DNA of 64,000 nucleotides from Sphagnum magellanicum (taxonomy: Eukaryota > Streptophyta > Sphagnopsida > Sphagnales > Sphagnaceae). Under the pieces are notes generated by a model. That model ran no database searches. It was not told the DNA's origin and worked only from the letters and a program-made list of their open reading frames with translations. Positions 35,001 through 46,803 of this stretch are shown here, piece by piece. The stretch lies in NCBI GenBank assembly GCA_021904315.1, contig CM038910.1, positions 22,020,256 through 22,084,255 on the forward strand, in the 5' to 3' direction. Both the position numbers and the translations under genes were made by a program. Each line of letters opens with the position of its first letter. Position 1 is the stretch's first letter.

Positions 35001-36355
35001 ACTAACAACCATCCTTTTTTTGCCACCCAATCTAAAAAGTTGACTTTGGTGTAGTCAATTTAGGTATATTGGTTGCAATTGATAGCTCTTCATTTTTATA
35101 GTCGGCAAGCCAAATTAAATATATTGTCTAGTTTCTTCACTAGGCAATGACAAAGTTTTTTCAACATTTGCTTAAACTGTTGACACTATAGGTTCTTCCT
35201 CTAGAGGTTCTAGTACTTGATAAATATTTGTTGGATTAAAGATAGTTCTTAATGCTTTCCATTTAGTGGATTTGTCTATTTGTTGAGTTTTAATATGGTT
35301 ATTTCTTTAGCTTCCTCTCAATTATGTTTTCTCCAATCTTTCAATCTATTTTGTTATTATCGTTCTTTATTTTTATCCATCATAGGCTCTAAACATACAT
35401 TTCTATCTCTCCTCTACAACCATTTCTTTTACTATTCTCAACTTAGTTTTTTCTCATGTGGATCTGATATCAATAATTCCAACCAAAATTCTTTTGACAC
35501 TATTTCTCCATAACAACACTCTTTGTTGCTTCACAATCTCAACACATATTTAGAATTAAAGCATCTAAGAGCCCATAATAAATCACAAGGCATCCATTTT
35601 TCTATTAAAGCATTGATGTTTGGTCTTGTAAACTTTTTTTTGTTAAAAAAATTAATATTGTGATGAGTTGCTATGATTTTCTTGATTGGTATTAAAGTAA
35701 ATAAGCATACCATCATTGGTAGCCACCTCCTATACTTAGTTAATTTTGAAGCATCAATTGTCAATGTTTTATGTTGCATACATTAGATTTCAATACCCCA
35801 TGTAGTTTTTTTAATATTAATTCTTGAACATTCTTTGATAATTGTTTAAATCTTTCCACAAAATAACTCCATTCACTACATTCTAGTTTATTTCTTAGTG
35901 TGTATAAATAGTTTACCAAAGTCCACCCATTATTATTATGTTGTTTTAACCTTGTTTTTCCCTCTTCAACTGATATTGTTTCTTTTAACCATTCCTTTTC
36001 TCTTTTGATAGCAATCATTTGATCTACCAACAGTCATACCATCATTCATATACATTGTGGTAATAATCTAAATTATAATAGATTTAACCATGTCTTGCTC
36101 ATATTCAGTGAACAAATTTGGGTATGCTACCACATATTCCATTCCCAATTCGCTCAATTTTCTACTTTGATTATCTTTTTTTAAAGTCTATATACTTTTA
36201 ATACATCTGAAAATTCACATGGCAAAAACACAATAAGCACATGAATTAAACAAAATCCTAAGTCTATTTCATCCACTTCCACTTTCCCTTGTTCCATTTA
36301 CTTTCCTCACTCTCTCTAAATACTAAAGAAAGTTTCCATATTGAATTTTTTTAAT
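35001..36355 (-). mobile_element. Gypsy-B leader / upstream coding remnant
   Basis: Minus-strand readings at 35761-36030 and 35531-35779 are lysine-rich with no family I recognise (SEWSYFVERFKQLSKN). They lie between the primer site and gag, the position of the extra N-terminal gag part or extra ORF found in some plant gypsy elements. The function is unknown. Confidence 0.4.
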
Positions 36356-36373
36356 TCCCCAACATGGTCACCA
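36356..36373 (-). promoter_or_regulatory. Gypsy-B primer-binding site, tRNA-Asp-like
   Basis: The minus strand reads TGGTGACCATGTTGGGGA. This resembles the TGGCGCCGTTGCCGGGGA type used by plant Tat/Athila-like gypsy elements, with mainly transition differences. The 5' LTR should begin within a few bases above 36373. Confidence 0.62.
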
Positions 36374-36955
36374 AATCTTAGCAATAATTTTTGTAGAGAT
36401 TTAAATAATAAATATTTTGTTATTCATCATTTCCATATATCGTTGTTGGGTTTTTGTCTATTCCATTAGTGTAAATACCACGTATTTAACTAACTAAGAT
36501 TAACTTCAACAATTAATCTCAGCATACAAAATGATAACGAGGAAGAACAAAAATGCTACATTGAATTTGTGTTCATTATTCTTCATATTTTGATAACTTT
36601 CCTTGCGTACAAACCTTTATTCTTCCCTATAATCCTCTATTAGTCCTTTCACAACCACCCAAATAGATAGAAAATACTCCCAAACATAATCAAATGTTCA
36701 ATAGAATAACCCCTTTACTTTCTTGATTCTTGCCTTAAATAATACATAAGCGATTATAATTCTCTAACCATTTTTACAAATTGACTTGACACGATAAATC
36801 AACTTGTTGCAAAAATCATATTTATCAAGTTGACTAATTACAACATTACAACCTACAATAGTCTATTGACTTGCTTAAGTAGCTGAATTGTCCTACCTTT
36901 CCTTTCTACTATCTATTCTTCTAACTACTAGCACGTCAAAGTATTTTCATTACAA
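36374..36955 (-). other. Presumed Gypsy-B 5' LTR remains
   Basis: AT-rich, non-coding, bounded by the primer site on one side and the kinase-like relic on the other. No second copy was found below 27.7 kb, so the LTR identity is inferred from position only. Confidence 0.35.
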
Positions 36956-36969
36956 TGGTGCGCAAGGTG

Positions 36970-37552
36970 TGAATCGAAAGATTCGATCGCATCCCAAGCA
37001 TGATTGAATTGGCGGGGAAGACGTTGAAGATGGACAATAAGCGAGAAATATGTAAGCAACGATTGATGGAAGCCTTGGCATGCATGTGCAAACATCCAAG
37101 TGTCATCAAATTCCTTGCCATCCACACAAAAACCATGGAGGCATACACATTGTGGTGGAATGAGGGAACTCTTTGAAAAATGTTGGATTACAACATGAAA
37201 TATTCCCCCATTATGAATAATTGTACCTTATTATGGCAAGGGGCCAGATATGGAAGGGCGAACATGACTTGTCACCTTTAAGCAAAATCGTGTGAAGTTG
37301 GCATGGGCATCCATAAACATTGTGAATGTAGTACATCATTGTGGAATTTTGCACAACGACTTGTCCAAGGACAACATTATGTTGCATTTTTCACCAAACA
37401 AACTAGATGTTGTGTACATAGGCATGTGCAATTGGGGTGAAGCCGAGCGCTTACAAGAGGTGACACCATCATTGTATGGGTTTGCAAAGGAGCAAAAGGC
37501 CACCAATACAAAAAAATGGGTTGGTGGGTTGCCCCATAATTGTTTTTAGTGA
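36970..37552 (+). pseudogene. Decayed protein-kinase-like gene fragment
   Basis: Plus-strand coding relic of a kinase fold. An N-lobe-like part at about 36973-37170 reads CKHPSVIKFLAIHTK followed by AYTLWWNEGTL. A catalytic-loop-like HNDLSKDNIMLHF is at 37352-37390, and a DVVYIGMCNWGEA segment at about 37408-37446 stands where the metal-binding DFG-type motif would be. The reading is interrupted by stops and at least one frame change near 37170-37290, so it is not functional. The HNDLSxDN loop is unlike HRDLKxxN of ordinary receptor kinases and recalls a divergent plant kinase-like family; I do not give it a name. There are no introns in the surviving part, so it could be a retrocopy or a captured fragment beside Gypsy-B. 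Confidence 0.7.
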
Positions 37553-38757
37553 GTTGGGAACTTCAAATTCCCCTAACGAATGGCTAAGCAACATGCCACA
37601 ACTTTGAGGTTTGAAGCATATTCAGTGGGAAGTTGGCAAATGCCCATTGGAATGCACTTGAAGAGTGTTATCGAAAGTAGCCATAGACAATTTGTAGTTG
37701 CTAGATATGGAATATGGTGTAATTTGCATAATCTTTTGAAAATGACATGTTTTAAACTTACAAATTTTATAAAACCCAATTTTGTAAGTGAATCATGTTG
37801 TCATGTGTAATCAAATTTGAGATTTGTGAATTCATCTTCTTTACACATTTGAAATTTGTGCCCAAATCTATGCTCTATAATGATGATGGGTTTCTTGTAA
37901 ACATAAGATACAATGATCATTTACAATTTTACACAAGTATTGCCCATCTATTTTTAAATTTTTTGAATTATGGATGATTGAACTTATCATTGATAATTTG
38001 TTTCGATAAATGCTCATAATTTATAAACATTAAATAATGAAAATGAATTAACAAAAATTCATTTTAAGCAACATTTCTTAGTGTAAACTTTACTTGAGGT
38101 ATTCACTTTGTATACTTTTGTTTTGGTTTTCATTTTTTTTTGGCATTACCTACCAAGATGAGGATATCGTGTTTAGATTCATTATAAAGTATAGTAATTT
38201 AACGAATTTTGGCCCCCATGTAGTAGGTCTATATTTATATGTGGATTTTTGAAAGATGATATTTTGGCTTGTGTTGAAACTTGGGATTAGTGATAGAGTT
38301 GAAATATCTTGAAGGAGTTTGGTTTTCTTTTTACATGGTGAAATATTGGAATTTCCATCATTCTTCTTTTTCCTTAAGATATTCTTTCATGTAAATGGCA
38401 AGGCCATAATGACACACAAAAAATATGGCAATTGAAAATTTTCTATTGTCACAAGCTTGGTGACCAAAATCCGTTTTCGGTCACCAATCATAACGAGGGT
38501 AGCCCAAATGGGACCAAGGATTTTCCTATGTTCATCCTGATGGACGTGATAGACGTATTAAGACGGACACCAATGTAACGCTCAATGCAAAATGGGCATG
38601 TCACATTGGTTTTAACAACCCTGGGAGTAAGTAGTTAAGTAATTTTTTTAAAAATAAAATTTAATCTTTATGATTAAACCTTTTTTATTGGTTCATCCCA
38701 AATGACATTTTAAAAAAAATGTTATTTGTGTTATTTTAAAGTTTCAAATGCATGTCC
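37553..38757. other. Gene-free region, possible extension of the kinase relic at its left edge
   Basis: From 37560 to about 37720, weak coding-like sequence (PNEWLSNMPQ) may be the C-terminal part of the kinase relic. The rest is AT-rich. A somewhat GC-richer patch at 38480-38620 contains GGTCACCAA words in inverted positions and no recognisable gene. Confidence 0.4.
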
Positions 38758-38897
38758 TTATATAATTTACAAGATTAAAATGGAGGAAAAAAACTATGGG
38801 ATAAATTTTATAGTTATAACCAATTTGTAATTAGGTTGTAACTATAGAATTTATCCCATATTTTTTGCCTTCCATTTCAATCTTGTAAAGTATATAA
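38758..38897. repeat. Strong inverted repeat: arms about 64 bp, loop 12 bp
   Basis: The left arm (38758-38821) pairs with the right arm (38834-38897). The inner 26 bases (ATGGGATAAATT.TATAG.. against its complement) have only two mismatches, and pairing continues outward through TTTACAAGATT. The loop is 38822-38833. The right-arm sequence recurs at about 26973-27026. No coding. It is a MITE-like or foldback element, or a small-RNA hairpin candidate. Confidence 0.82.
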
Positions 38898-38949
38898 CTA
38901 GATGTGTACAATAAAATTTTTAATCCCAAATTAAAATAAGATTCTCCTA

Positions 38950-39180
38950 AAATAATCACCTACCTCTTAAGCTTTACCTACATACCTACCTACTTACTCT
39001 AAACCTATCTATCTACTTAATTAACATATACACATATATACAAGTAATTAACTTAAGGTGTTACTAATATTTAACCTAACCTATTACCTATTAACCTAGG
39101 TATCACCTATTAATTATTACCTAGCTTAACCTACTACCTTTTAACTTAATTGACTACATATTAATTAAGCTTGTTTATTT
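38950..39180. repeat. (CCTA)n-rich degenerate tract
   Basis: Dense CCTACCTACC / TTAACCTA words directly to the right of the 38758-38897 hairpin, in the same relative place as the 27135-27200 tract beside its related sequence. Confidence 0.65.
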
Positions 39181-39264
39181 ATCAAAGGAATCTACATTGC
39201 ACCTAGGTTAGGCACACATGGTATTTATGCTTAGACCAAATATGCCACATTCGATTTAAGTTAA

Positions 39265-39615
39265 ACCATGGTTTTTAAAACACTTGACTATACCTTGGCA
39301 AAACCTTGGTTAAACTTTCAATAAAAATTGGTTAAAAATTAGAAAAGTAAAAATTGATTAAACCTTGGCTAAACATTGACTAATTAAAAATTGATTAAAC
39401 CTTGGGTAAACCTTTGTTACATTTGACAAGACTAAAACTTGGTTAAGACTCAGGCAAACATTAACAATTGTTTTTGTTAAACCTTGGTTAAACATTGACA
39501 AAACTAAAACTTAGCTAAACCTCTGCAAAAACATTGGCTAAATTAAAATTTGGCTGAAACTTGGCAAAACATAAGCTAAATTAAAATTTTGGTTAAACAT
39601 TGGTTGGACCATGGA
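39265..39615. repeat. Degenerate minisatellite of TTGGYTAAAC words
   Basis: The words CTTGGTTAAAC, TTGGCTAAAC and ATTGACTAAT recur about every 20-45 bases with intervening TAAAA. Units are too diverged for an exact period. No coding. Confidence 0.6.
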
Positions 39616-42600
39616 AAAATCAAAATTTGGCAATTTGATATCAGAATTGTCACATGTAATTGCAAACTTGATGGTTGTAAAATATAAGATTTCTCCTACT
39701 AATTGTTCACATTTTTGGGTGAAAGCACACTACGATTGTACATTTTGGGCAAGAAAATGTATTTTTTTGGGTACATTTTGTATTTTTTGGGGGCAAGTTT
39801 TTTTTCATTTCATTTAGCATTTTGATAAACACATAAAATGGATTTTTGACACGAGGCCTTTAACACAATTCTTGTTACTTTTCAAATGATAGTGTTTTTT
39901 AAACAAACTTTTGTGTATTCACACATTTATGTTTGTTTGAATGAAATTAAACCTCATCCATAAGCTTTTCATGAAATCATATGAATGGAATTTTCCATAT
40001 AGAATTGAAATGGGACAATGAAGTCATATGTAATATATGATGGAGTACTTCATCAAGTTTGATAATCATTTGAATGGTTTTAAAGAAGTATATTTGCACT
40101 TTGTAGTATATCGTGACAATCGCAATTTTTTCATTAATATATATTTTGATCATTTAATATCAATTTCAAATTGAGATTTTTTTTAACAATCTTATTTTTT
40201 GGATTTTGAACTACCTTATTCCAAGTACCATTTGCAAAAAACCTTTTTAATATTAGCTTGGTAAAAGTTCAAAAACACATAGTTTCAAAAAGTGATATCT
40301 GTGACAACAATTTTTGACCATCGTAGTGTGCTTTCACTCTTTTATCAAATGTTCTGAAAATTTTACAATTGTTTTTTATTCTATGTTTTTCAAATTCAAC
40401 AGTGCATTTCTTGTATCTCTAAATATGTGTTTAAATCCATGAAAAAATATATTTGGGGCTTTAATTTTGATATAGAAAATTGCCTCCCAAGGGCTAAGTC
40501 TTTTAAGGGTTAAACAAAAACCTTTTCATTTTATGGCCAGTACAATCCACTACACAAAAGGATATATTAATTAAAATGATGTTACAATTGTTATTATGCA
40601 CCCATCACAAGTCCCTTATAATGACTCTTGCTAAATTGGCCAAAGATCATGCCCAAATCATATAAAAACAAGTGTAATGTCTTTTTAAAATGTCACTACC
40701 TAGAAGAATTATCAATAAAGTCATATAACTCACATAAAAATCCCCATTTTGTCAAATTTTGTGTCAAAATGCAAAACTTCACATGAAAGTGATTTTTAAA
40801 AAATCAACAAGGTGCTATACTAACTTTCCACCAAAATTCAAAATCACTTGAGTTTGTTCTTGAATTTGGTCCCAAGTTTGGTGCTTGTCACAAAACTTCA
40901 ACATATGTATTTGGTAAATACTAATATTCTATCACTAGTTTATTATTTTAGTTTTATGGTTTAACATATCATTATGCATGCATTTAGATTTTGCAATGTT
41001 AATCAACTACAAAAATCAAAGAGTAAACCCAAAAAATCCCCTTCCAAAATCCATATTTGCAACAATACAACATTTGTAGTAATTTGAAAATAGATTCAAA
41101 CTATATGGAATTGAAAAAAAGAAAAAAAGGAAACAAAATACAATGTAGTATCAATGTTCTTTTCCATCAAAACTCTTTTCTCACTCCTATCATAAGCTTT
41201 TCTTCATCCTCGAAACTAGATTCAATGTCCTAATGATCACAAACTCATAACTTCTTTCATTAAGTCCTTCATGATTTCTCACCAAGAACATGAATTCGAA
41301 CTTTTAATTAATCCTAATCACTTAGCCCTATGTTGCCACTTTGTCTTACAATGACACTACCTTTTTGTCCATTCCATCCAATAATGGTAATATAGTTCTA
41401 TCCACTTTGTCTAATGGTGATAGAACAATTCTACCCTTAACAATATTTGCAATGAAAGCTCACATGAATGAAACCCTTGGATGTATTTGTGATAAAAATG
41501 CATGTGAGGGCATAAGAAAAAAGAAAAAAACCTTGCCCCCAAGCACAAAGTTCATTGACAAGTAGAAAATTCTTTAAATTCACACTTAGCATGCCCACCC
41601 ACACACACAATGTCTTTTCCTCCTTCCTCCCTTCCCTTGGCCTTCCCTTGGTTGTGTCCAAACCCCCACTTTGAACATGTTGCGATTATCATCATCATTT
41701 TGACATGTCATGGGTTCACTAAACTATAATTTGCAATCAACCCAAAAATAAATAAAAATTAAATTGATTGGAAACATAGGTTTAGTGTGATAGTGTTTTG
41801 AACTTGTTCTTAGTTTAATCCATTTTTTTTTTTAAAGTTGAATAATAATGGTTTTAAAAAAAATGAATTCAATGTTTCCACATCAATTAATATTTTTGGT
41901 CATTAGTCATTTTAAACAACTACCATGTCAACTAATATCTTTAGTCTTTTAAGTCAAAATAAACTTAGTCAAATTTGTGTCAAAACAAATATTTTTGGAT
42001 GTTGTGCATGGATGTAATTTGCATGGGTTTGATGATCTTCTATGGGAAGCATGTATAGACTTTGTTGTTTATGATGTTGTATGTCTTGATTTCACTAAAT
42101 TATAACATTGAAGTTAACCATTGTCTGATGGAGGAAAGGGGTGAATAGGAAGATAATAAAGTACACTATCTTTTTAAAGGTTTAAAAAACATCAAGATGC
42201 CAATATCTTGTTGTATGATAATGAACACTTCACACATGTTTGGAAACATCCATGCAAGATCATGGATAGCCTTCATGGCTATGCATGATTTGTGAATACT
42301 CCCATGTCACATAGGGGCATTTATTTGCAAGAAATGTTTGGAATGATATGGGAGGCAATTTTTCACATATTGTTCACAATTGTTTTGCATCGTTGTTGTT
42401 CCATACTTGGATAGGGATTCCATATTGTCAACACAATATAAACATTTGACAAGACTTCTTACATGATAGTATTATGAACCACAACTATGACACTTGAATA
42501 TTGATGGAAAAGATATATTTTCAAATGCAAAAAGATGAAGCAATCTATTCAACTCCATGCACATAATAAATGATGAATTTTCATGAGCAAAAACCCAACA

Positions 42601-43630
42601 AATTTTCAACCCTTTTACAATCTGCAACTTTTGCTACAAATGTGTGTGATGTTTGACAAATCCATTCAAGATTGAACTCAAGCATGAACAATCCCAACAA
42701 AGAAATAAATGAGGCAAAAATCTAGGAGGTTGAACCCAACATTGCTTGCTTCTTGCTTTCAAAAGGAACTTTTGATCTTGGCTTTAATTTTATTTTTTCA
42801 TAGAATTTTTAAAAACTAGTTCTTTTGCTTCCTAAAACTGCCAATTCTTGTCATTTTCACACAAAAATTTAGAACTAGTCCAATTTAAAACAAGGTTCAA
42901 TTCCATTTCTATTACTCACAATTCAACTTTTTCTTTTGGTAATATTAGTTTGTTCAACTAGTATACAAAGTTCAACATAAAAATTATGTATTATTAATCA
43001 TAACCAATCGAATGTAATAACTCGATTAAAATGTAGGGCCAAGCTTTTAATTCTTTTTTTTTACTTATGTACCTAGAAAACGTAAACTTGTTTAGAATGG
43101 GATAACACCTGGTTCAATTTCCAATCCAATTTGAAAAAGGCTAGTTTCCAAGTTAGGTTCCAAGGACAGTTCCAAGAAAAATTAGAACCTTTGATCCAAA
43201 GATCCTAAAACTTGACCTACAACCTATACTTGAACCTACCTAAATCCAAAACCCTACCAACACTAATTGAAGCCACAATGTATACCACAAATAAGAAAAC
43301 CTTGTTATGAACTTTGATTTTTGGAATTGACACTTGCTATCGCTAAACCTCATTCAAAAAGGCCATTTGGGAATATTGTAGGAGGTTCAATCCTACCCCA
43401 ACATATATTTATGCTTATTCTTTGACCCTGATTTTTTCCTGTTCACTAACGAACTCCAATTGAATCTGCCACATTTCACTCACCTAGTTGCCAAGCTCAT
43501 TTTGCAGCCCATTGGTCAATTCATTATTTATTGGTTAATACTTAAATAACACTACACAATTTGACACTCAGACTTTTATACCAATTTCAAAAGCACCTGG
43601 TTGCTAGGATATTTTATAAAACGCAGGTCA
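39616..43630. other. Long AT-rich stretch, no gene
   Basis: No coding similarity, LTR or RNA gene was recognised in about 4 kb. A CACTACACAAAAGG word at 40548 resembles a CACTA terminus but has no partner or subterminal array. The rest is AT-rich, probably old decayed repeat. Confidence 0.6.
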
Positions 43631-46030
43631 TGGATGGGAATTCATCCTGAAGATCTGATTTGGATTTCCTTCACATCGCATATGAAATGAGCAAGGGGGT
43701 GCAGTTTCATATGGCCTCAATATTTTGTGGTTTCAGGTACAGCTATGGAGTGATTTTTTTAAAGGGCTAATAAAGAGACCCATCTCTCTATACTTTCAAC
43801 AAACCTTCCATGTCGGTTAAATCCCTAGTGTGGGGGGATTCCAAAAAACAAGGAGGCTATGTCGGGTTGAGCCCTGCATTTTGGGAATGTCCCTCACCCA
43901 TGGGCTTTACCCATTGTAAAGCATGAGGTGAAGGTTATCATGAACCTGAACATACCTCGATCACTAGGCATAGGAAGTGGGAAGGCTCTTACACTAACTC
44001 ATAAAAGAAGGAGGGATCTTACACCTAGTTCGTAGTATAACATCCCTCCTCATTTTTAGAGGGAGATTGACGAATATAAGGTGCCCTCCCATTACAAGAG
44101 GAAATTTCTCCCAGTTAGCTTTGTGCTAAGCAAACATGATCCTATCAGGACATTGTCAAGTCGTGGTCTTGGACTCTTCATGATGACAATTGCCCTTGGA
44201 TAGGGTAAAGATAGGAAATCAGTTATTACTCTCTTGGGACTAGATACTAATTATCTTTAGCCTGGTGACAGGCTGTCGTAGGAGAGCAGACACTAGGTTT
44301 AATGGCTTAGTGAACCTGCAGGCAAGCCAAAGGTGGCAACTACTGTACATTTCCAGCCAGGTTGAACCAGCACCTACACTGCTACGTACCTTCACCTTCT
44401 TGAGTGAGGCATTGTAGTGGCCACATTTCAGCGTCCTCACCAAGAGACAGAGACCCTGATTTAGTCTTAAGATGAGATGCTTACCATGGTTAGAAGCAAC
44501 CCAATTTTTTTACCATGGGATCAGTTTAGGCAAGGCTACGTTGTCAAGGTTGCTACCCACCTTCTCAGCCATTTTAATTACTGATCCATTTTCTTTAGGA
44601 GGTCGATAAGAACAACCAGCTTCCAGGTAATAGCTGCCTAGCTCAAAGTCACTAAATGCATGCCATGTCAGCAAAGCTTCTCAAAACCAAGACTGACAGG
44701 TCATCTTTTCTGGATCCTTTGTAAGAAAGTTGTTCCTCCTAAGAAATTAATAGGATTCATGACAACCAAAGAGTGTGATCTACTTCTATACGTCCTTTTT
44801 GACCCAAAAAAATCAGATCTCAAAACCCCTGGTACACCGGCCCAGTCGTCTGGTCTATAACAAAGTCATGCACTCCCAGAAATTTCTTAGGTGTATTTGG
44901 CAGTGAACCGCATGCTCGGGAGGGGGAAAGTAGATACCTTTTACTCCACCAAGTACATTAAAGAGGTGGGAGTAAGGAGGGTCCACAGAATGGGCTACTC
45001 CTTTCTCCCAAACAACTCATGATGGAACTAGATGTGTACAAAGTGTTCTTCTAGTTTAGAATGAGTCTTAAGAGTCCTGAACTCCTTGGCAGAAGTGATA
45101 GCCCACCATGTGGACGTGTCAACTTGGATGGTAGAAGTCTAGAAAGTCTGAGTAATAACCATCAAACTTCTCATAAATAGACTACAATACTGCGTAATTC
45201 ACCGAACTGTAATTGCTAAACTTAGCACTTGTGCCAATCGCATCAATGACCTCAACCATCTCCCCATGTAACGTGTATTGCTGAATGTCTGTGTTGCTCC
45301 ACTTGGTTCTTATGTGTTGCCATTCCCAAAATAAGGGCCCGACTTGACTATTGCCTTGTTATAGGCCCCTTATTCTGGGAATCGTCCCACCCCAGGGCTT
45401 TACCCTACGCTAGCAGTTGGGAAAGAGATGGGCAGATGGACGGAGTGGATGCTGTTTGCTGTCCACGAAATGGCCTAAAAACTTTAGGTTGTTGCTGCAC
45501 TGGAATTGCAAGATCTCCCGTCAGGCTCCCGGGGGTACTAACTCAATAACTACTAACGATTCTTAACAGGAATGTGCAGGAGCGTCTAATGAAGTAGCTG
45601 GCTGTGACATTCCGGTCGACAATCAGAAGTCAGCTAAATTAATACAAACACTAATAAGATCTACAGTGAGCCAGAAGGGAGATAGACACAGGAAATGAAG
45701 GTAGAAGCCGTGCCAAGTTGGAACTTTTACAAAATCAAACGGGAGTTATGGTAACAATCCAACCATCATACTCATCCATATGGTCACTGGTGTTACATGA
45801 TCCGTCACAAATCTCGGGTACTAAAAAGTTGGTGGATTGATCACCCCCGCTTTAAATTCTCACAAATCAAAGTACCGCTTCTGCTGTCGCATGTCGCGGT
45901 TTAGCTACTGCACGCTTCCAGCTTCACTACTAGAGTCCACCTATTTATAGTAGCCTACTTCACTTTCCAATCATGCGGCGGCCGTTACTATCTGAACTTC
46001 GAAGGCGGCAAGCTGGGGTTCCCATATTTG

Positions 46031-46053
46031 CAGGCAGGCAGGCAGGCAGGCAG
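46031..46053. repeat. (CAGG)n microsatellite
   Basis: Five to six perfect CAGG units followed by CAGCAGCC, inside the GC-richer block. Confidence 0.9.
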
Positions 46054-46303
46054 CAGCCAACAACAGTGCAGCAGCTGAGGGCATGGGCTTTCGCGCTTTT
46101 TATCTGACAAGCTGTGCCTAGCTGTGGAGTAAAGCTTGCAGAGCCCTCCCCCATAACCGCGCACAGCAATAATCTTGGGTGGGACCCGAGAGATTACACA
46201 CTTTACTGCGCAGCTTGATTTCCTCACCCACAAAGCTTTGGCCGCGCTTGTTTCCACTAACCTTTCAAAATCATCAGTCAGCAAACTACCCCCATACCAG
46301 AGG

Positions 46304-46334
46304 TGGGTGGCAGGGGGGGAGGGGGCGGGGGGGT
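46304..46334 (+). repeat. G-rich tract with G-quadruplex potential
   Basis: GGTGGGTGGC followed by several runs of four to seven G (near 46312-46333). There are enough consecutive G runs on the plus strand for a quadruplex. The C-rich run CCTCCCTCCCCCACGGGAGG lies about 90 bases further on. Confidence 0.55.
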
Positions 46335-46581
46335 CAGCCATTTCTTATGAATCCCTGGTTCACAAGGACGTGAAGATCTTATATTTAATTTTGTGCGTTA
46401 ATTTTCCTCCCTCCCCCACGGGAGGTGTCATTACCTTTTCAGCAGATTCCGTCTATCTATTGTTCCACTAGATTGTTGAAGGTTTTTGAAAAAAAATTTG
46501 GCTCTATCTTTTTGGATCTTTGTTTTCAGGTACACTTTTGAGTTGTCTTTTGAGCTCGTCCTTCAACTTCACCTATAAAAA

Positions 46582-46803
46582 ATGAGAATTCAGTCATTGT
46601 ACCTGTTCAAACATGGCTGGACCTACTTCTGGACTCACAACTGTACTGCAGTCAAAGTTTCAGCATCCATTGGATCCAAGCTCCAATCCATTTTGCCTGT
46701 CTACAAAGGTAGGCCACTCCATGTGATAACCAAATCCCTCCATAGACAAAGTGAAACAAAGGGAAACAATGGGAAACAATATCATTTCATGGTGCATTTC
46801 TAG
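46582..46803 (+). other. Exon-like segment of uncertain nature
   Basis: The stretch 46595-46720 is GC-richer and has balanced codons in two frames. One reading begins at an ATG near 46612 in a good plant start context (AACATGGCTGG) and gives about 32 residues (MAGPTSGLTTVLQSKF) up to a GTAGGC that could be a 5' splice site. Another frame is open from 46582 to 46803. No family is recognised. It might be a first exon of a host gene whose promoter is the GC-richer block, or simply the edge of that block. Confidence 0.25.

Larger units (their letters stand above)
27710..36373 (-). mobile_element. Gypsy-B: old decayed Ty3/gypsy-class retrotransposon
   Basis: The minus strand reads in gypsy order: primer site at 36356-36373, gag with zinc-knuckle-like motifs at about 33780-35000, protease at about 32210-32560, RT at about 30670-31820, RNase H at about 30200-30660, integrase at about 29100-30080, and a pol tail at about 28890-29100 and 27710-27837. 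It is strongly broken (many breaks). It hosts a copia solo LTR (30892-31204) and a TGTCGCAACC-family solo LTR (27838-28709). Protease and RT resemble Gypsy-A, so the two are probably one lineage. The 3' LTR was not found. Confidence 0.88.
43640..46440. other. Anomalous GC-richer block, possible organelle-derived insertion
   Basis: About 2.8 kb with clearly higher GC than either flank and a different word use. It contains a motif in two similar copies, at about 43877-43912 and 45371-45405 (TTGGGAATGTCCC.. and CTGGGAATCGTCCC.., both running into GGGCTTTACCC). It also has a dyad at 45322-45339 / 45364-45382. No gene, group II intron core or tRNA was identified with certainty. The texture recalls intergenic plant mitochondrial DNA (a NUMT), which is inference. 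Alternatives are an unmethylated host promoter region or another repeat. Confidence 0.45.

Noticed and set aside
40548-40620. CACTACACAAAAGG as a CACTA element end
   Set aside because: There is no subterminal repeat array, no partner end and no target duplication.
43380-43400. GGTTCAATCC word as a tRNA gene T-arm
   Set aside because: No acceptor stem or anticodon arm could be placed around it.
45960-46341. Minus-strand frames in the GC-richer block as a host gene
   Set aside because: The composition is driven by the CAGG and G-rich tracts; there is no family resemblance or consistent codon use.
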